A DNA stretch of 9,017 bases, from positions 1 through 9,017 of the forward strand of contig CAMVRW010000086.1 in the NCBI GenBank assembly GCA_947169985.1. The letters run 5' to 3'. The stretch is from an uncultured Butyrivibrio sp. (GTDB lineage Bacteria > Bacillota > Clostridia > Lachnospirales > Lachnospiraceae). Shown in pieces: positions 1-7,038 of this stretch. The translations under genes were made by a program, and so were the position numbers. Under the pieces are notes generated by a model. That model was not told the DNA's origin. It was given only the letters and a program-made list of their open reading frames with translations, and ran no database searches. The stretch's first letter is position 1. Each line of letters opens with the position of its first letter.

Positions 1-63
1 CCCAATAAGTACATCCGTGTACGATATGGCAAGATCCATTTGCCGGAAAAGAAATATGCATAG
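1..63 (+). CDS. 3' end of an unidentified protein (partial)
   Basis: The frame beginning at base 1 is open for 20 codons and stops at TAG (61-63). The peptide ends in RVRYGKIHLPEKKYA. It is basic and soluble-looking, with no membrane segment or motif I recognise. It is read in the same direction as the acetyltransferase that follows 133 nt later. I see no convincing terminator between them, although promoter-like boxes before the next gene suggest separate transcription. The fragment is too short to name, and being open for 20 codons is only modest evidence that it is coding. Confidence 0.5.
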   Translation, partial: PNKYIRVRYGKIHLPEKKYA

Positions 64-196
64 ATATAGAGTTATCTAACTACTTTATCGGCATCACTCT
101 TTAAATAATTTAGCGGGAGACGAAAATTTTTTTTACTATAATGAAGAATATAGAGTATAATCATAAAAACGGCTACAGACTAGGAGTAAAGCTTCT
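61..196 (+). promoter_or_regulatory. Intergenic leader and promoter region of the serine acetyltransferase gene
   Basis: This AT-rich gap has two perfect TATAAT boxes at 137-142 and 156-161, starting 19 nt apart. The second has a weak -35 candidate, TTTACT (132-137), with an 18-bp spacer. The first has no recognisable -35. An AGGAG Shine-Dalgarno at 182-186 lies 10 nt before the ATG at 197. A 6-bp AT-rich inverted repeat (TAGATA 61-66, TATCTA 73-78) overlaps the upstream stop codon but lacks a T-run, so it is a poor terminator. No T-box or S-box (SAM riboswitch) signature is visible, and the leader after the second -10 is only about 28 nt. Confidence 0.55.
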
Positions 197-1102
197 ATGG
201 ATTTCAAAAAGAACAACAATTCACCTGAATTAAAAAATGAGATAAAAGATATTGTAGACCTGATCCTTACGGATTACGAGAAGGGCCGGGACGTGGACCA
301 GATGGATGTCTATAACCAGCCTGACAGGGACGCGGTAAAAGACATTGTCATCAAGCTTATCCGCATCATCTATCCCGGTTATTACAGAGATAAGGTTTAC
401 AAGAGTTACAACGACAGCAACAGGATCGCGGTTGTTATAGAGGATGTTATCTACAATCTTCAGAAACAGATTGCCATAGCATTCCACCACAGTCCGGACT
501 ACGCAAATACTACAGATGAGACATTAGACTGCGGCGCAAGATGCATCACTCATGAGTTTTTCAAACAGCTTCCTAAAATCCGTGAGTACTGCGACAGCGA
601 TCTTCAGGCCTGCTATGATGGAGACCCGGCTGCTTACAGCAAGGGAGAGATCATCCTCTCCTATCCGGGACTTACAGCTTCCACCATTAACAGGATTGCA
701 CACGAGCTGTATATGCTCAAGGTGCCGCTTATTCCTCGAATGATGACAGAGTATGCACATTCCAAGACCGGAATCGATATTCATCCCGGTGCTACCCTTG
801 GTAAGTACCTGATGATTGACCATGGTACAGGCATTGTTATCGGCGAGACCTCAGTGATCGGTGAGCACGTTAAGATCTACCAGGGCGTTACCATCGGTGG
901 TCTTTCTACAAGAGGTGGTCAGTCCCTTAAGGGTGTTAAGCGTCATCCCACCATCGAAGATAATGTCACCATTTACTCAGGAGCTTCCATTCTGGGCGGA
1001 GAAACAGTTATCGGAGAAGGCTCAGTTATCGGTGCTAACGCATTCATCACATCCTCTGTTCCTGCAGGAAGCCGCGTTAGCATGAAACAGAACTGCCCGT
1101 AA
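197..1102 (+). CDS. Serine O-acetyltransferase (EpsC type)
   Basis: The predicted enzyme transfers acetyl from acetyl-CoA to L-serine, giving O-acetylserine, the cytosolic precursor for cysteine synthesis. Residues 1-180 form the helical N-terminal domain usual in the longer EpsC-type enzymes, with SYPG near 155. From about 190 the left-handed beta-helix begins: GIDIHPGA (192-199), IDHGTGIVIGET (207-218), then further hexapeptide turns to about 290. By comparison with E. coli CysE, D194 and the D208-H209 pair match the catalytic Asp and His, and H250 (KRHP) matches the conserved second His. The protein ends soon after the helix and lacks the long tail ending in Ile by which CysE binds cysteine synthase. 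The ATG at 197 has an AGGAG 10 nt upstream. It converges on the dihydrouridine synthase gene. The family is clear; the EpsC/CysE subtype name is less certain. Confidence 0.93.
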   Translation: MDFKKNNNSPELKNEIKDIVDLILTDYEKGRDVDQMDVYNQPDRDAVKDIVIKLIRIIYPGYYRDKVYKSYNDSNRIAVVIEDVIYNLQKQIAIAFHHSPDYANTTDETLDCGARCITHEFFKQLPKIREYCDSDLQACYDGDPAAYSKGEIILSYPGLTASTINRIAHELYMLKVPLIPRMMTEYAHSKTGIDIHPGATLGKYLMIDHGTGIVIGETSVIGEHVKIYQGVTIGGLSTRGGQSLKGVKRHPTIEDNVTIYSGASILGGETVIGEGSVIGANAFITSSVPAGSRVSMKQNCP

Positions 1103-1103
1103 A

Positions 1104-2183
1104 TCAAACAAATTCACACTCAGCAAATATGCGATTCACCGCAGCTTGGTATTCATCCTTGCTGCGGCTTTTTCTTATATTCTTAAGGCATTTGTCGCTG
1201 GCCTTAAAATGAACATGAAGAAAAGCCCAGTGCTCCAGCATCTTAAAGATCACATTTCGATCTTCAGGGATATACTCTGCATATGCGTCGTAAAGTTTTC
1301 TAAGGTATTTCTTTAGTTCCTCAGGCTGCAATTTCTCTCCGCCCTTCAGTTCCCTCACCAGAGCCGGATTCGCCAAAAGGCCACGGCCGATCATAATGGA
1401 GGATATTGATTCGCTGCCATTTGCGTCGTTATCCGGAGCAATTACTTCCAGGAGTTTTTGAAGGGAATCAGTTGAATCCACATTTCCGTTGTAGCAAACA
1501 GACGCCTGTCCTCCGCTCTCGCGATAAATCTGAAGCGCATGTTTAAAGTCCTCAAGGCACGGTGTTCCTGCATAGTAGTCTTCCCGTACCCTTGCGTGGA
1601 TCGTTAGCTCTTTTACCGGGTACTTAGCATAGACCCTCATGAGGGCATCTGCCTCTTTAGGGTCAGAAAAACCAAGGCGGGTTTTAAGGGAAACTTCCGG
1701 ATAGACATCGCTTCCAAGCTCAGCAAGTTTCTCCTCATCCCGGCGCTTGTTATAAGGCTTACCACCAACGATAGCGCCCTCCTGCACTGCCTCAAATATC
1801 TCAGCAAGCATCTTGTCCAGGTACTCCATATCCTGTAAAAGGCCTGCGCCCTTATGCCTGTTCACCACTGTTGGCGCAGGACATCCAAGGTTTAGGTTAA
1901 CTGACTTATATCCAAGTTTTTTCATCTCCCTAGCAGCCCAAAGGAAATTCTCAGCATTCCCCGCCATGATCTGTGGCTCTATCTGGGTGCCGTAATCTTC
2001 AAACAAAGGAGAGTTCTTTTCAGGTAGTACGTCTTTCTTTTCCCTGTTCTTAAAATGAAAAGTGGACGCAGCAGTAAGAAACGGGGTGTAGTACTTGTCT
2101 ACCCCCGCCCCAAAAACTTCTCTATGTACATTTCTCAAAGGATAAAGGGTTATCCCCTCCATCGGAGCATAATAGTAATTCAT
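1104..2183 (-). CDS. tRNA-dihydrouridine synthase family protein
   Basis: This is an FMN-dependent enzyme that uses NADPH to reduce uridines to dihydrouridine in tRNA. Visible marks in order are the N-terminal APMEGIT (6-12), NLGCPAPTV (98-106) with the catalytic Cys at 101, LKTRLG (166-171) with the conserved Lys167, TIHAR (194-198), NGNV (232-235) and the FMN-phosphate loop IGRGLLANP (265-273). At 359 residues it is somewhat longer than typical bacterial Dus. Much of the excess is a charged insertion at about 136-162, between the catalytic loop region and LKTR. The ATG (2181-2183) follows the ecfT stop by 6 nt, and its GAGG Shine-Dalgarno overlaps that stop codon, implying translational coupling. 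Which uridine is modified (DusA, B or C class) cannot be told here. Confidence 0.92.
   Translation of the reverse strand: MNYYYAPMEGITLYPLRNVHREVFGAGVDKYYTPFLTAASTFHFKNREKKDVLPEKNSPLFEDYGTQIEPQIMAGNAENFLWAAREMKKLGYKSVNLNLGCPAPTVVNRHKGAGLLQDMEYLDKMLAEIFEAVQEGAIVGGKPYNKRRDEEKLAELGSDVYPEVSLKTRLGFSDPKEADALMRVYAKYPVKELTIHARVREDYYAGTPCLEDFKHALQIYRESGGQASVCYNGNVDSTDSLQKLLEVIAPDNDANGSESISSIMIGRGLLANPALVRELKGGEKLQPEELKKYLRKLYDAYAEYIPEDRNVIFKMLEHWAFLHVHFKASDKCLKNIRKSRSKDEYQAAVNRIFAECEFV
1139..1176 (+). terminator. Intrinsic terminator of the acetyltransferase gene, inside the convergent dus gene
   Basis: CCGCAGC (1139-1145) and GCTGCGG (1161-1167) form a 7-bp GC-rich stem around a 15-nt loop. CTTTTTCTT follows at once (1168-1176). 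The U-tract is on the + strand only, and the hairpin starts 37 nt after the acetyltransferase stop. The same bases encode residues near the C-terminus of the dihydrouridine synthase (around SRSKDEYQAAV), so the terminator is embedded in an opposing coding sequence. Confidence 0.65.
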
Positions 2184-2189
2184 CGTTCC

Positions 2190-3017
2190 TCACACAAATG
2201 GGTTAAAAAATCTGTTTCCATCATGATACGTAATGATCATGGATCCAATAAAGAATACCACAATAAAGGCAAGAACTGCAAAATCTGCGGCTTTAAGGGG
2301 ACGTCTGGAATACCAGGAACGTTTCTTTTTCTTGCCAAAGCCTCTAAGCTCCATGGCGTTACTTACAACGTCTATTCTCTCCATGGAAGAAAACAGAAGA
2401 GGGAAAATGATGCTGACCGTGTTCTTCATCCTCTCCATTAGTCTTCCCTTGGAGCTCATCTCAATGCCTCTGGCTTCCTGGGCGTTCTTGATCTTCCTGA
2501 ATTCGTCCTGTACATCCGGGATGTAACGAAGGGCAATCTCCAGGGAATATGCTATGGAATAAGGCACGCCCACTCCGTTCAATGAAGCTGCCAGCTCGCT
2601 TGGGTCCGTAGTCACCAGGAAGATAAACACCGCCGGGATAACAGTGAAGTACTTGATGAACACATTGAATTCGTAAAAGAGCTGTTCCTGCGTAAGATAC
2701 ACGTTTCCAAAAAGATGCGCTATCTCAGTTCTGGAGCCATAAATCTTACACCCCTGGTAGGGGGCGAAAAAGAAGATTGCCAGAAGATTTATGGTCATAA
2801 ATATCATGACCGCCGTAAACACAGCGCTGACCTGCTTCCATTTGGTGTCGGACACCTTGTAGATCACAAAGCCAATGACCAGCATACAAAGAAGGATCCT
2901 GGTATCAAAGGTCAGAGCGCTTGCGGTGCACCAGATCAAAAAGAACACCAGCTTGGTGAAGCCGCTCAGCTTGTGGATCGGCGTATTTTTATGTTCATAG
3001 GATATCAGTTTACTCAT
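2190..3017 (-). CDS. ecfT: ECF transporter transmembrane component EcfT
   Basis: This membrane scaffold of an energy-coupling factor importer couples ATP hydrolysis to toppling of the S component. Hydrophobic spans lie at about 22-37, 41-57, 66-86, 117-136 and 243-264. Between the last two is the long cytoplasmic coupling region with the two diagnostic Ala-Arg-Gly motifs, AQEARG (179-184) and AMELRG (221-226), which dock into the ATPases. A highly basic stretch (FGKKKKR) follows the second motif. The start codon lies inside the end of the ATPase gene, giving an 8-nt overlap and likely translational coupling. With the neighbouring ATPase and S component it makes a complete dedicated transporter. 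YkoC-type naming would be equivalent. Confidence 0.93.
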   Translation of the reverse strand: MSKLISYEHKNTPIHKLSGFTKLVFFLIWCTASALTFDTRILLCMLVIGFVIYKVSDTKWKQVSAVFTAVMIFMTINLLAIFFFAPYQGCKIYGSRTEIAHLFGNVYLTQEQLFYEFNVFIKYFTVIPAVFIFLVTTDPSELAASLNGVGVPYSIAYSLEIALRYIPDVQDEFRKIKNAQEARGIEMSSKGRLMERMKNTVSIIFPLLFSSMERIDVVSNAMELRGFGKKKKRSWYSRRPLKAADFAVLAFIVVFFIGSMIITYHDGNRFFNPFV

Positions 3018-4740
3018 CTATTTTTGCCACCCTGTTCTTCCTGTCATGATCTATAAATCTGGCAGCAAATTCGCTTGGATCATCAATTCCGCATTTAAGT
3101 GCCAGATCATAAAGAGATGTTCTCTTAAGATAAGCCCTATCGCACACCTCCTGATCAGTAAGAACCTCTGAAGGAGCAGCATCCATAAGGAGCTTTCCAT
3201 CTGTCAAAACCAGAGTCCTGTCAGTGTACTCCAGCATAAGATGCATGTCATGGGTTATCATCACTATGGTCACAGGAAGGGTCTTTCTGATGTTCACAAG
3301 GAACTCCATAATCTCTGTGTAGTGCATGTAATCCTGGCCTGCAGTAGGCTCATCCAGGATCAGTATGTCGGGATTCATGATAAGGATTGAAGCAATGGAC
3401 ACTCTCTTTTTCTGACCAAAGGAAAGTGCTGACACAGGCCAGTTCCTGAAGGGATAAAGCCCACAGATCTTCAGTATCTCTTTTGCCCTGTACTCCACTT
3501 CTGAGTGTGGAACACCCCTCACAGCAAGGCCGAGCCCTACTTCTTCCATGATCATAGGCTTACTTATCATCTGGTTGGGGCTCTGCATCACGTAGCCGAT
3601 CCTCTCGCCCCTCTCCTTGATGGACAGGGATGAAATGTCGTTTCCTTCAAGCCGGATCACACCTTTATCAGGTTTGTTAAAGCCGCAGATCAGGGATGCA
3701 AGCGTTGATTTGCCAGCTCCATTCTTGCCCACCAGAGCCACCATCTCTCCTCTTTTTATGTTAAAAGAGACATCGGATAATATCTGCTTTTTGCCGTCAT
3801 AGCTGAAGTTAAGGCCCTCTACGGACAAAAGAGTTTCACCTGTGTTTACGCCCCTATGAACAGGCATATGGTGATACCACTTCTGTACTGTTTCCTTGTA
3901 TGGTTCCACGTTCATGGTCTCAATGTGCTGAGGCTTAGTGTCAGGAGTTATCTTCGCTCCCGCCGCTTTAAGAGCTGCAATGTAAAGGGGCTCTCTGATG
4001 CCGTTCTCTATAAGAAGGTTTGAGCAAAGAAGTTCGTCCGGTGTCTTGTCAGCGATGATACGTCCACCGTCCATCAGCACCACTCTGTCCACGTCCTTAT
4101 GCAGCACGTCTTCCAGCCTGTGCTCAATGATTATGACTGTAAGGTCTTCCTTCTTCAGAAGCTCGTCGATGAGGACGATAGTTCTTTTGCCTGTGGCAGG
4201 ATCAAGGTTTGCCAAAGGCTCATCGAAAAGAAGCACCTTAACGTTGCAGGCGAGGACACCACCAAGGGATACTCTCTGCTTCTGGCCTCCGGAGAGTTCG
4301 CCGGGAGCGTTACCCAAAAGGTCAGTTAGTTCCAGCTTTGATGCGACGCTGTCCACCTTCTCGTACATGTCTTTTTGTGGTGTATTCTCGTTCTCAAGGG
4401 CAAAGGCTATATCCTCTGCAACAGTCAGTGCGATGAACTGGCCATCTGTGTCTTGAAGGACCGTGCCCACAATCTTGGACATACCAAAAACTCCGAGCTT
4501 CGAGGGTTCCTGCCCGTCAACTCGGAGTGTTCCGCTCATATCCCCCGTAAAAGAACAGGGGATAAGAGCATTTAAACAATGTGCAAGTGTTGATTTGCCT
4601 GAGCCGGACTGACCGGCGATCAGGATCTTTTCTCCGGGATAGATCTTGAGGTTTATATCCTTTAGGGTTGGCTCCTGTTGAGCCCTGTACTTAAAGGAGA
4701 CATTTTCAAAATCTATGATCGGATCTATTCTGCCATCCAA
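3010..4740 (-). CDS. ECF transporter ATPase, fused double ABC domain (EcfA-EcfA')
   Basis: This cytoplasmic protein has two complete ABC ATPase domains in one chain and supplies both nucleotide-binding subunits of the ECF module. Domain 1 (about 5-240): Walker A GQSGSGKST (43-51), Q-loop near 96, signature LSGGQKQR (149-156), Walker B LLFDEP (170-175), switch His207. Domain 2 (about 303-540): Walker A GKNGAGKST (338-346), Q-loop near 386, altered signature LSFGQKKR (439-446), Walker B LILDEP (460-465), His497. Phe replaces the first Gly of the second signature. The 576-residue length matches YkoD-type fused ATPases. The start is TTG (4738-4740); an ATG 4 nt further on is out of frame and closes after three codons. 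The stop overlaps ecfT. All catalytic motifs are present, so it should be active. Confidence 0.94.
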   Translation of the reverse strand: MDGRIDPIIDFENVSFKYRAQQEPTLKDINLKIYPGEKILIAGQSGSGKSTLAHCLNALIPCSFTGDMSGTLRVDGQEPSKLGVFGMSKIVGTVLQDTDGQFIALTVAEDIAFALENENTPQKDMYEKVDSVASKLELTDLLGNAPGELSGGQKQRVSLGGVLACNVKVLLFDEPLANLDPATGKRTIVLIDELLKKEDLTVIIIEHRLEDVLHKDVDRVVLMDGGRIIADKTPDELLCSNLLIENGIREPLYIAALKAAGAKITPDTKPQHIETMNVEPYKETVQKWYHHMPVHRGVNTGETLLSVEGLNFSYDGKKQILSDVSFNIKRGEMVALVGKNGAGKSTLASLICGFNKPDKGVIRLEGNDISSLSIKERGERIGYVMQSPNQMISKPMIMEEVGLGLAVRGVPHSEVEYRAKEILKICGLYPFRNWPVSALSFGQKKRVSIASILIMNPDILILDEPTAGQDYMHYTEIMEFLVNIRKTLPVTIVMITHDMHLMLEYTDRTLVLTDGKLLMDAAPSEVLTDQEVCDRAYLKRTSLYDLALKCGIDDPSEFAARFIDHDRKNRVAKIDE

Positions 4741-4743
4741 CCT

Positions 4744-5295
4744 TTATTCCTCCGCTTTCAGGCCTGATGAGCTTCCTGCAATCCTGCTATAAGCTACAAG
4801 AAGAAGTGAGCCAAGAATTCCGATTGCAATGATGTTGAGAATAAAAGCAATTGCGCCCTGTGAGAATACCTTGTCTGATGGCTCTGCATAGATAAGGATG
4901 TCAAGAACAGGAGCAACCACGATCCATGCAACTGCGTTTGCAACAACCTGAACTACGTTAAAGATGATCAGGTTCTTTCCGCTTGCAAAGCCGCCTTCCT
5001 TAACAGCAAACTTCTTTGCAAAGAAGCCGATGGCGATTCCCACAACAGCCTCAGGAACAACCCAGCTCCACCATACAGATCCATAAAAGAACGCATCACC
5101 AAGTGCGTGTCCTGCGAATCCAACTACAGCCCCCACGATAGGGCCAAATACTGCAGCAAGGAAAGCAAGTATAGCCATTCTTGGCTGGATTGCTGTGTTA
5201 GGAACAACAAACACAGGAATCTGTACATTTGTCAGAACTACAAAAAGTGCAGTTCCGATACCCATAGCAACAACTTCTTTAATACCGATCTTCAT
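4744..5295 (-). CDS. ECF transporter S component, UPF0397 family
   Basis: This small integral membrane protein is the substrate-binding subunit of the ECF importer made with the two downstream genes. Its 183 residues carry about five to six hydrophobic spans (roughly 7-31, 41-62, 72-93, 108-133, 148-170). The segment GHALGDAFFYGSVWWSW (62-78) is what I recognise as the UPF0397 signature, and the N-terminal VVAMGIGTALFVVL also fits. UPF0397 members are often labelled riboflavin-type ECF substrate-binding proteins, but I know of no firm basis for that substrate and leave it open. A GGAGG lies 9 nt before the ATG. The gene starts 26 nt after the phosphodiesterase stop and ends 3 nt before the ATPase start. 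The charged tail (LKAEE) overlaps the next gene's Shine-Dalgarno. Confidence 0.9.
   Translation of the reverse strand: MKIGIKEVVAMGIGTALFVVLTNVQIPVFVVPNTAIQPRMAILAFLAAVFGPIVGAVVGFAGHALGDAFFYGSVWWSWVVPEAVVGIAIGFFAKKFAVKEGGFASGKNLIIFNVVQVVANAVAWIVVAPVLDILIYAEPSDKVFSQGAIAFILNIIAIGILGSLLLVAYSRIAGSSSGLKAEE
4749..4753 (-). promoter_or_regulatory. Shine-Dalgarno that fixes the TTG start of the double ATPase
   Basis: GGAGG on the minus strand lies in the last codons of the S-component gene, 8 nt before TTG (4738-4740). The only nearby ATG (4734-4736) is in another frame and reaches TAG after three codons, so TTG is the supported start for the 576-residue frame. Confidence 0.75.
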
Positions 5296-5321
5296 ACCTC
5301 TTCTCCTCCAACAATTTATAA

Positions 5322-6986
5322 TTATTTATTTTTATACAGTTCTTCAAATTGGTCAATAGGCATTGGCTTTGCAAAATAGAAGCCCTGGAACATGGTACAG
5401 CCCATTCCTGTCAGGAAATCCAGCTGGTCCTGGGTCTCTACTCCCTCTGTTATGACTCTCATCCCCAGTTCATGAGCCATATCCACAGTGTAGTTAAGGA
5501 TTACCTGAGCTCTCTTTTGATTGTCAGTCTTCCTAAGGAAGCCCATGTCGATCTTAAGGACATCTGCGTTGATATCCTTGAGCATATTTAGTGATGAATA
5601 ACCTGATCCAAAGTCGTCGATCTCAACAAGGAAGCCACACTTCTGGAGCTCCAATATAAGTTTTGCACATTTGTTCACATCAGAGGTCACAGCTGTTTCT
5701 GTAATCTCGATGTTAAAGGACTTGGGATCGATGTGGTACTTTTCAGTCAGCTCCGTGAACTCTTTCTTGATGTCCAGGTAGTAAAGGTCTTTTGGAGAGA
5801 CATTCACAGAAATGGAGACATCTTCCCACTGGGTTCCTTTCCAGTTCGCCAGCTGTTTCGCTGCCAGTTCCCAGATATACCGATCCAGTTTGTAGATAAG
5901 ATCTGATCTCTCCAGTACATCAATGAAAACGCCCGGTTGGATGATACCATTTTCCGGATGAATCCATCTGGCAAGAGCCTCTGCACCAAAGATCTTTCCA
6001 TCAGCATAGACCTGAGGCTGAAGATAGATTCCAAACTGTCTGTTTATGATAGCGAAGTCGAAGCTGGATAAAATCTCTTTTTCCAAAAGAGCGTGTACCA
6101 GCATTTCATCGCTGTACCAGGCAATCTCGCATACCCCGTCCTTCTTGATGGACTTGCAGGCCATGTAGGCCCTGTCACACATAAGGGTTATGTCCATTTT
6201 AGGATCGATGATTTCATAGACGCCCACCTGGATGTGCAGTGAATAGGACTTGCTGGTCACTTTTCCGGCAATCTCCCTTACAAGCTTCTTAAAGCTCTTT
6301 TCATCGAAGCGCTCCTTGGGCATGCAAAGGGCGAAGTGATCGCTGTTGATCCTGCCATAAACATCATCATCCTTGGCATTCTGGATCATCATCTCACCAA
6401 TATTGATAAGGATTCCGTTGCCCCTGTCCAGGCCAAAGAGCTGGTTGAAGAGCTTGAAGTCCTTGATGTTCGAATAAAGAAGAAGGTAAGTTTTGTCTGT
6501 GTCACGAAGGAGGCTCTCCGTCGCCTGGGTAAAGCCCTCCTTGTTATAGAGAGTGGTCAGCTCGTCATGGGTAAGCCTGTACTGCTCTCCTGTTCCGTTC
6601 TCAACGATGTCAGACAGATTCTGGATCGTGTACATATAACCTACGACCTTGCCATCACTACCCATCAGTATATGGTAGCGAACCTTGAATAGTCTTTCTT
6701 TGTCACGATTTTCGAAAAGTCTGCACCAGGAGGCGGTGCTGGGTTCGATTCCCTGACTGGTCATCCAGCTTGAGAAGGCTTTGTACAGCTCCTGTAGATT
6801 TTCACGGGAATGGAACATGGTGAAGGCATGACGATTTGCATAGACGCACTCCCTCTTTTTGTTCAGGAAAATGACGCCCATGCCCATATGTTGAACACCA
6901 TAATTAAGAAGCCTGCCTATTTCACATGGCTCGGCTTTCTCATTAAGGTAGTATGTGTTTGTACCAAAAACCTCCCTCACATCCAT
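5322..6986 (-). CDS. Cyclic-di-GMP phosphodiesterase: PAS - degenerate GGDEF - EAL
   Basis: This is a predicted cytosolic enzyme hydrolysing c-di-GMP to pGpG. Residues 30-125 look like a PAS sensor (GMGVIFLNKKRECVYAN). Residues 139-295 are a GGDEF-like domain whose active-site motif reads NSDHF (214-218), so cyclase activity should be lost. Residues 312-550 are an EAL domain with the expected catalytic set: E336-A-L338, N395, E427/E430, D457-D458 (DDFGSGYSS), K478, E514/E517 and Q534. There are no membrane segments or signal peptide. The ATG (6984-6986) lacks a clear upstream Shine-Dalgarno; a GAGGGAGG stretch falls just inside the coding region, but no in-frame start follows it closely. The gene heads the run leading into the ECF genes (26-nt gap), suggesting co-transcription. 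The PAS ligand cannot be predicted. Confidence 0.92.
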   Translation of the reverse strand: MDVREVFGTNTYYLNEKAEPCEIGRLLNYGVQHMGMGVIFLNKKRECVYANRHAFTMFHSRENLQELYKAFSSWMTSQGIEPSTASWCRLFENRDKERLFKVRYHILMGSDGKVVGYMYTIQNLSDIVENGTGEQYRLTHDELTTLYNKEGFTQATESLLRDTDKTYLLLYSNIKDFKLFNQLFGLDRGNGILINIGEMMIQNAKDDDVYGRINSDHFALCMPKERFDEKSFKKLVREIAGKVTSKSYSLHIQVGVYEIIDPKMDITLMCDRAYMACKSIKKDGVCEIAWYSDEMLVHALLEKEILSSFDFAIINRQFGIYLQPQVYADGKIFGAEALARWIHPENGIIQPGVFIDVLERSDLIYKLDRYIWELAAKQLANWKGTQWEDVSISVNVSPKDLYYLDIKKEFTELTEKYHIDPKSFNIEITETAVTSDVNKCAKLILELQKCGFLVEIDDFGSGYSSLNMLKDINADVLKIDMGFLRKTDNQKRAQVILNYTVDMAHELGMRVITEGVETQDQLDFLTGMGCTMFQGFYFAKPMPIDQFEELYKNK

Positions 6987-7038
6987 ATACTAATTTTACT
7001 GTTTTTATGTAATAAAAGCTATTATTATTTAGTAGAAA
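6987..7038 (-). promoter_or_regulatory. AT-rich gap before the phosphodiesterase operon
   Basis: This is 52 nt of very AT-rich sequence between the stop of the 222-residue protein and the phosphodiesterase start. It contains TAAAAT, a five-of-six match to a -10 box, about 7 nt before the ATG and without a good -35. No terminator hairpin is present. The operon may therefore be read through from the promoter at 7747-7775, or start from a weak promoter here. Confidence 0.3.

Noticed and set aside
61..78. TAGATA/TATCTA inverted repeat as terminator of the left partial gene
   Set aside because: The six pairs are almost all A-T and no T-run follows directly.
64..196. Cysteine T-box or S-box (SAM) riboswitch before the acetyltransferase
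   Set aside because: The leader downstream of the likely -10 is about 28 nt, and no T-box antiterminator sequence or S-box core is present.
1058..1069. TTCCTGCAGGAA palindrome as a minus-strand terminator for the ECF-dus operon
   Set aside because: It has no loop and no T-run on either strand, and lies inside the acetyltransferase coding region.
2055..2441. 128-codon + strand frame spanning the dus/ecfT junction
   Set aside because: It is antisense to two well-supported genes and its translation has no recognisable domain.
3998..4456. 152-codon + strand reading frame opposite the double ATPase
   Set aside because: It lies wholly antisense to a gene with all ABC motifs intact, has a Ser/Thr/Arg-rich low-complexity translation typical of such shadows, and matches no family.
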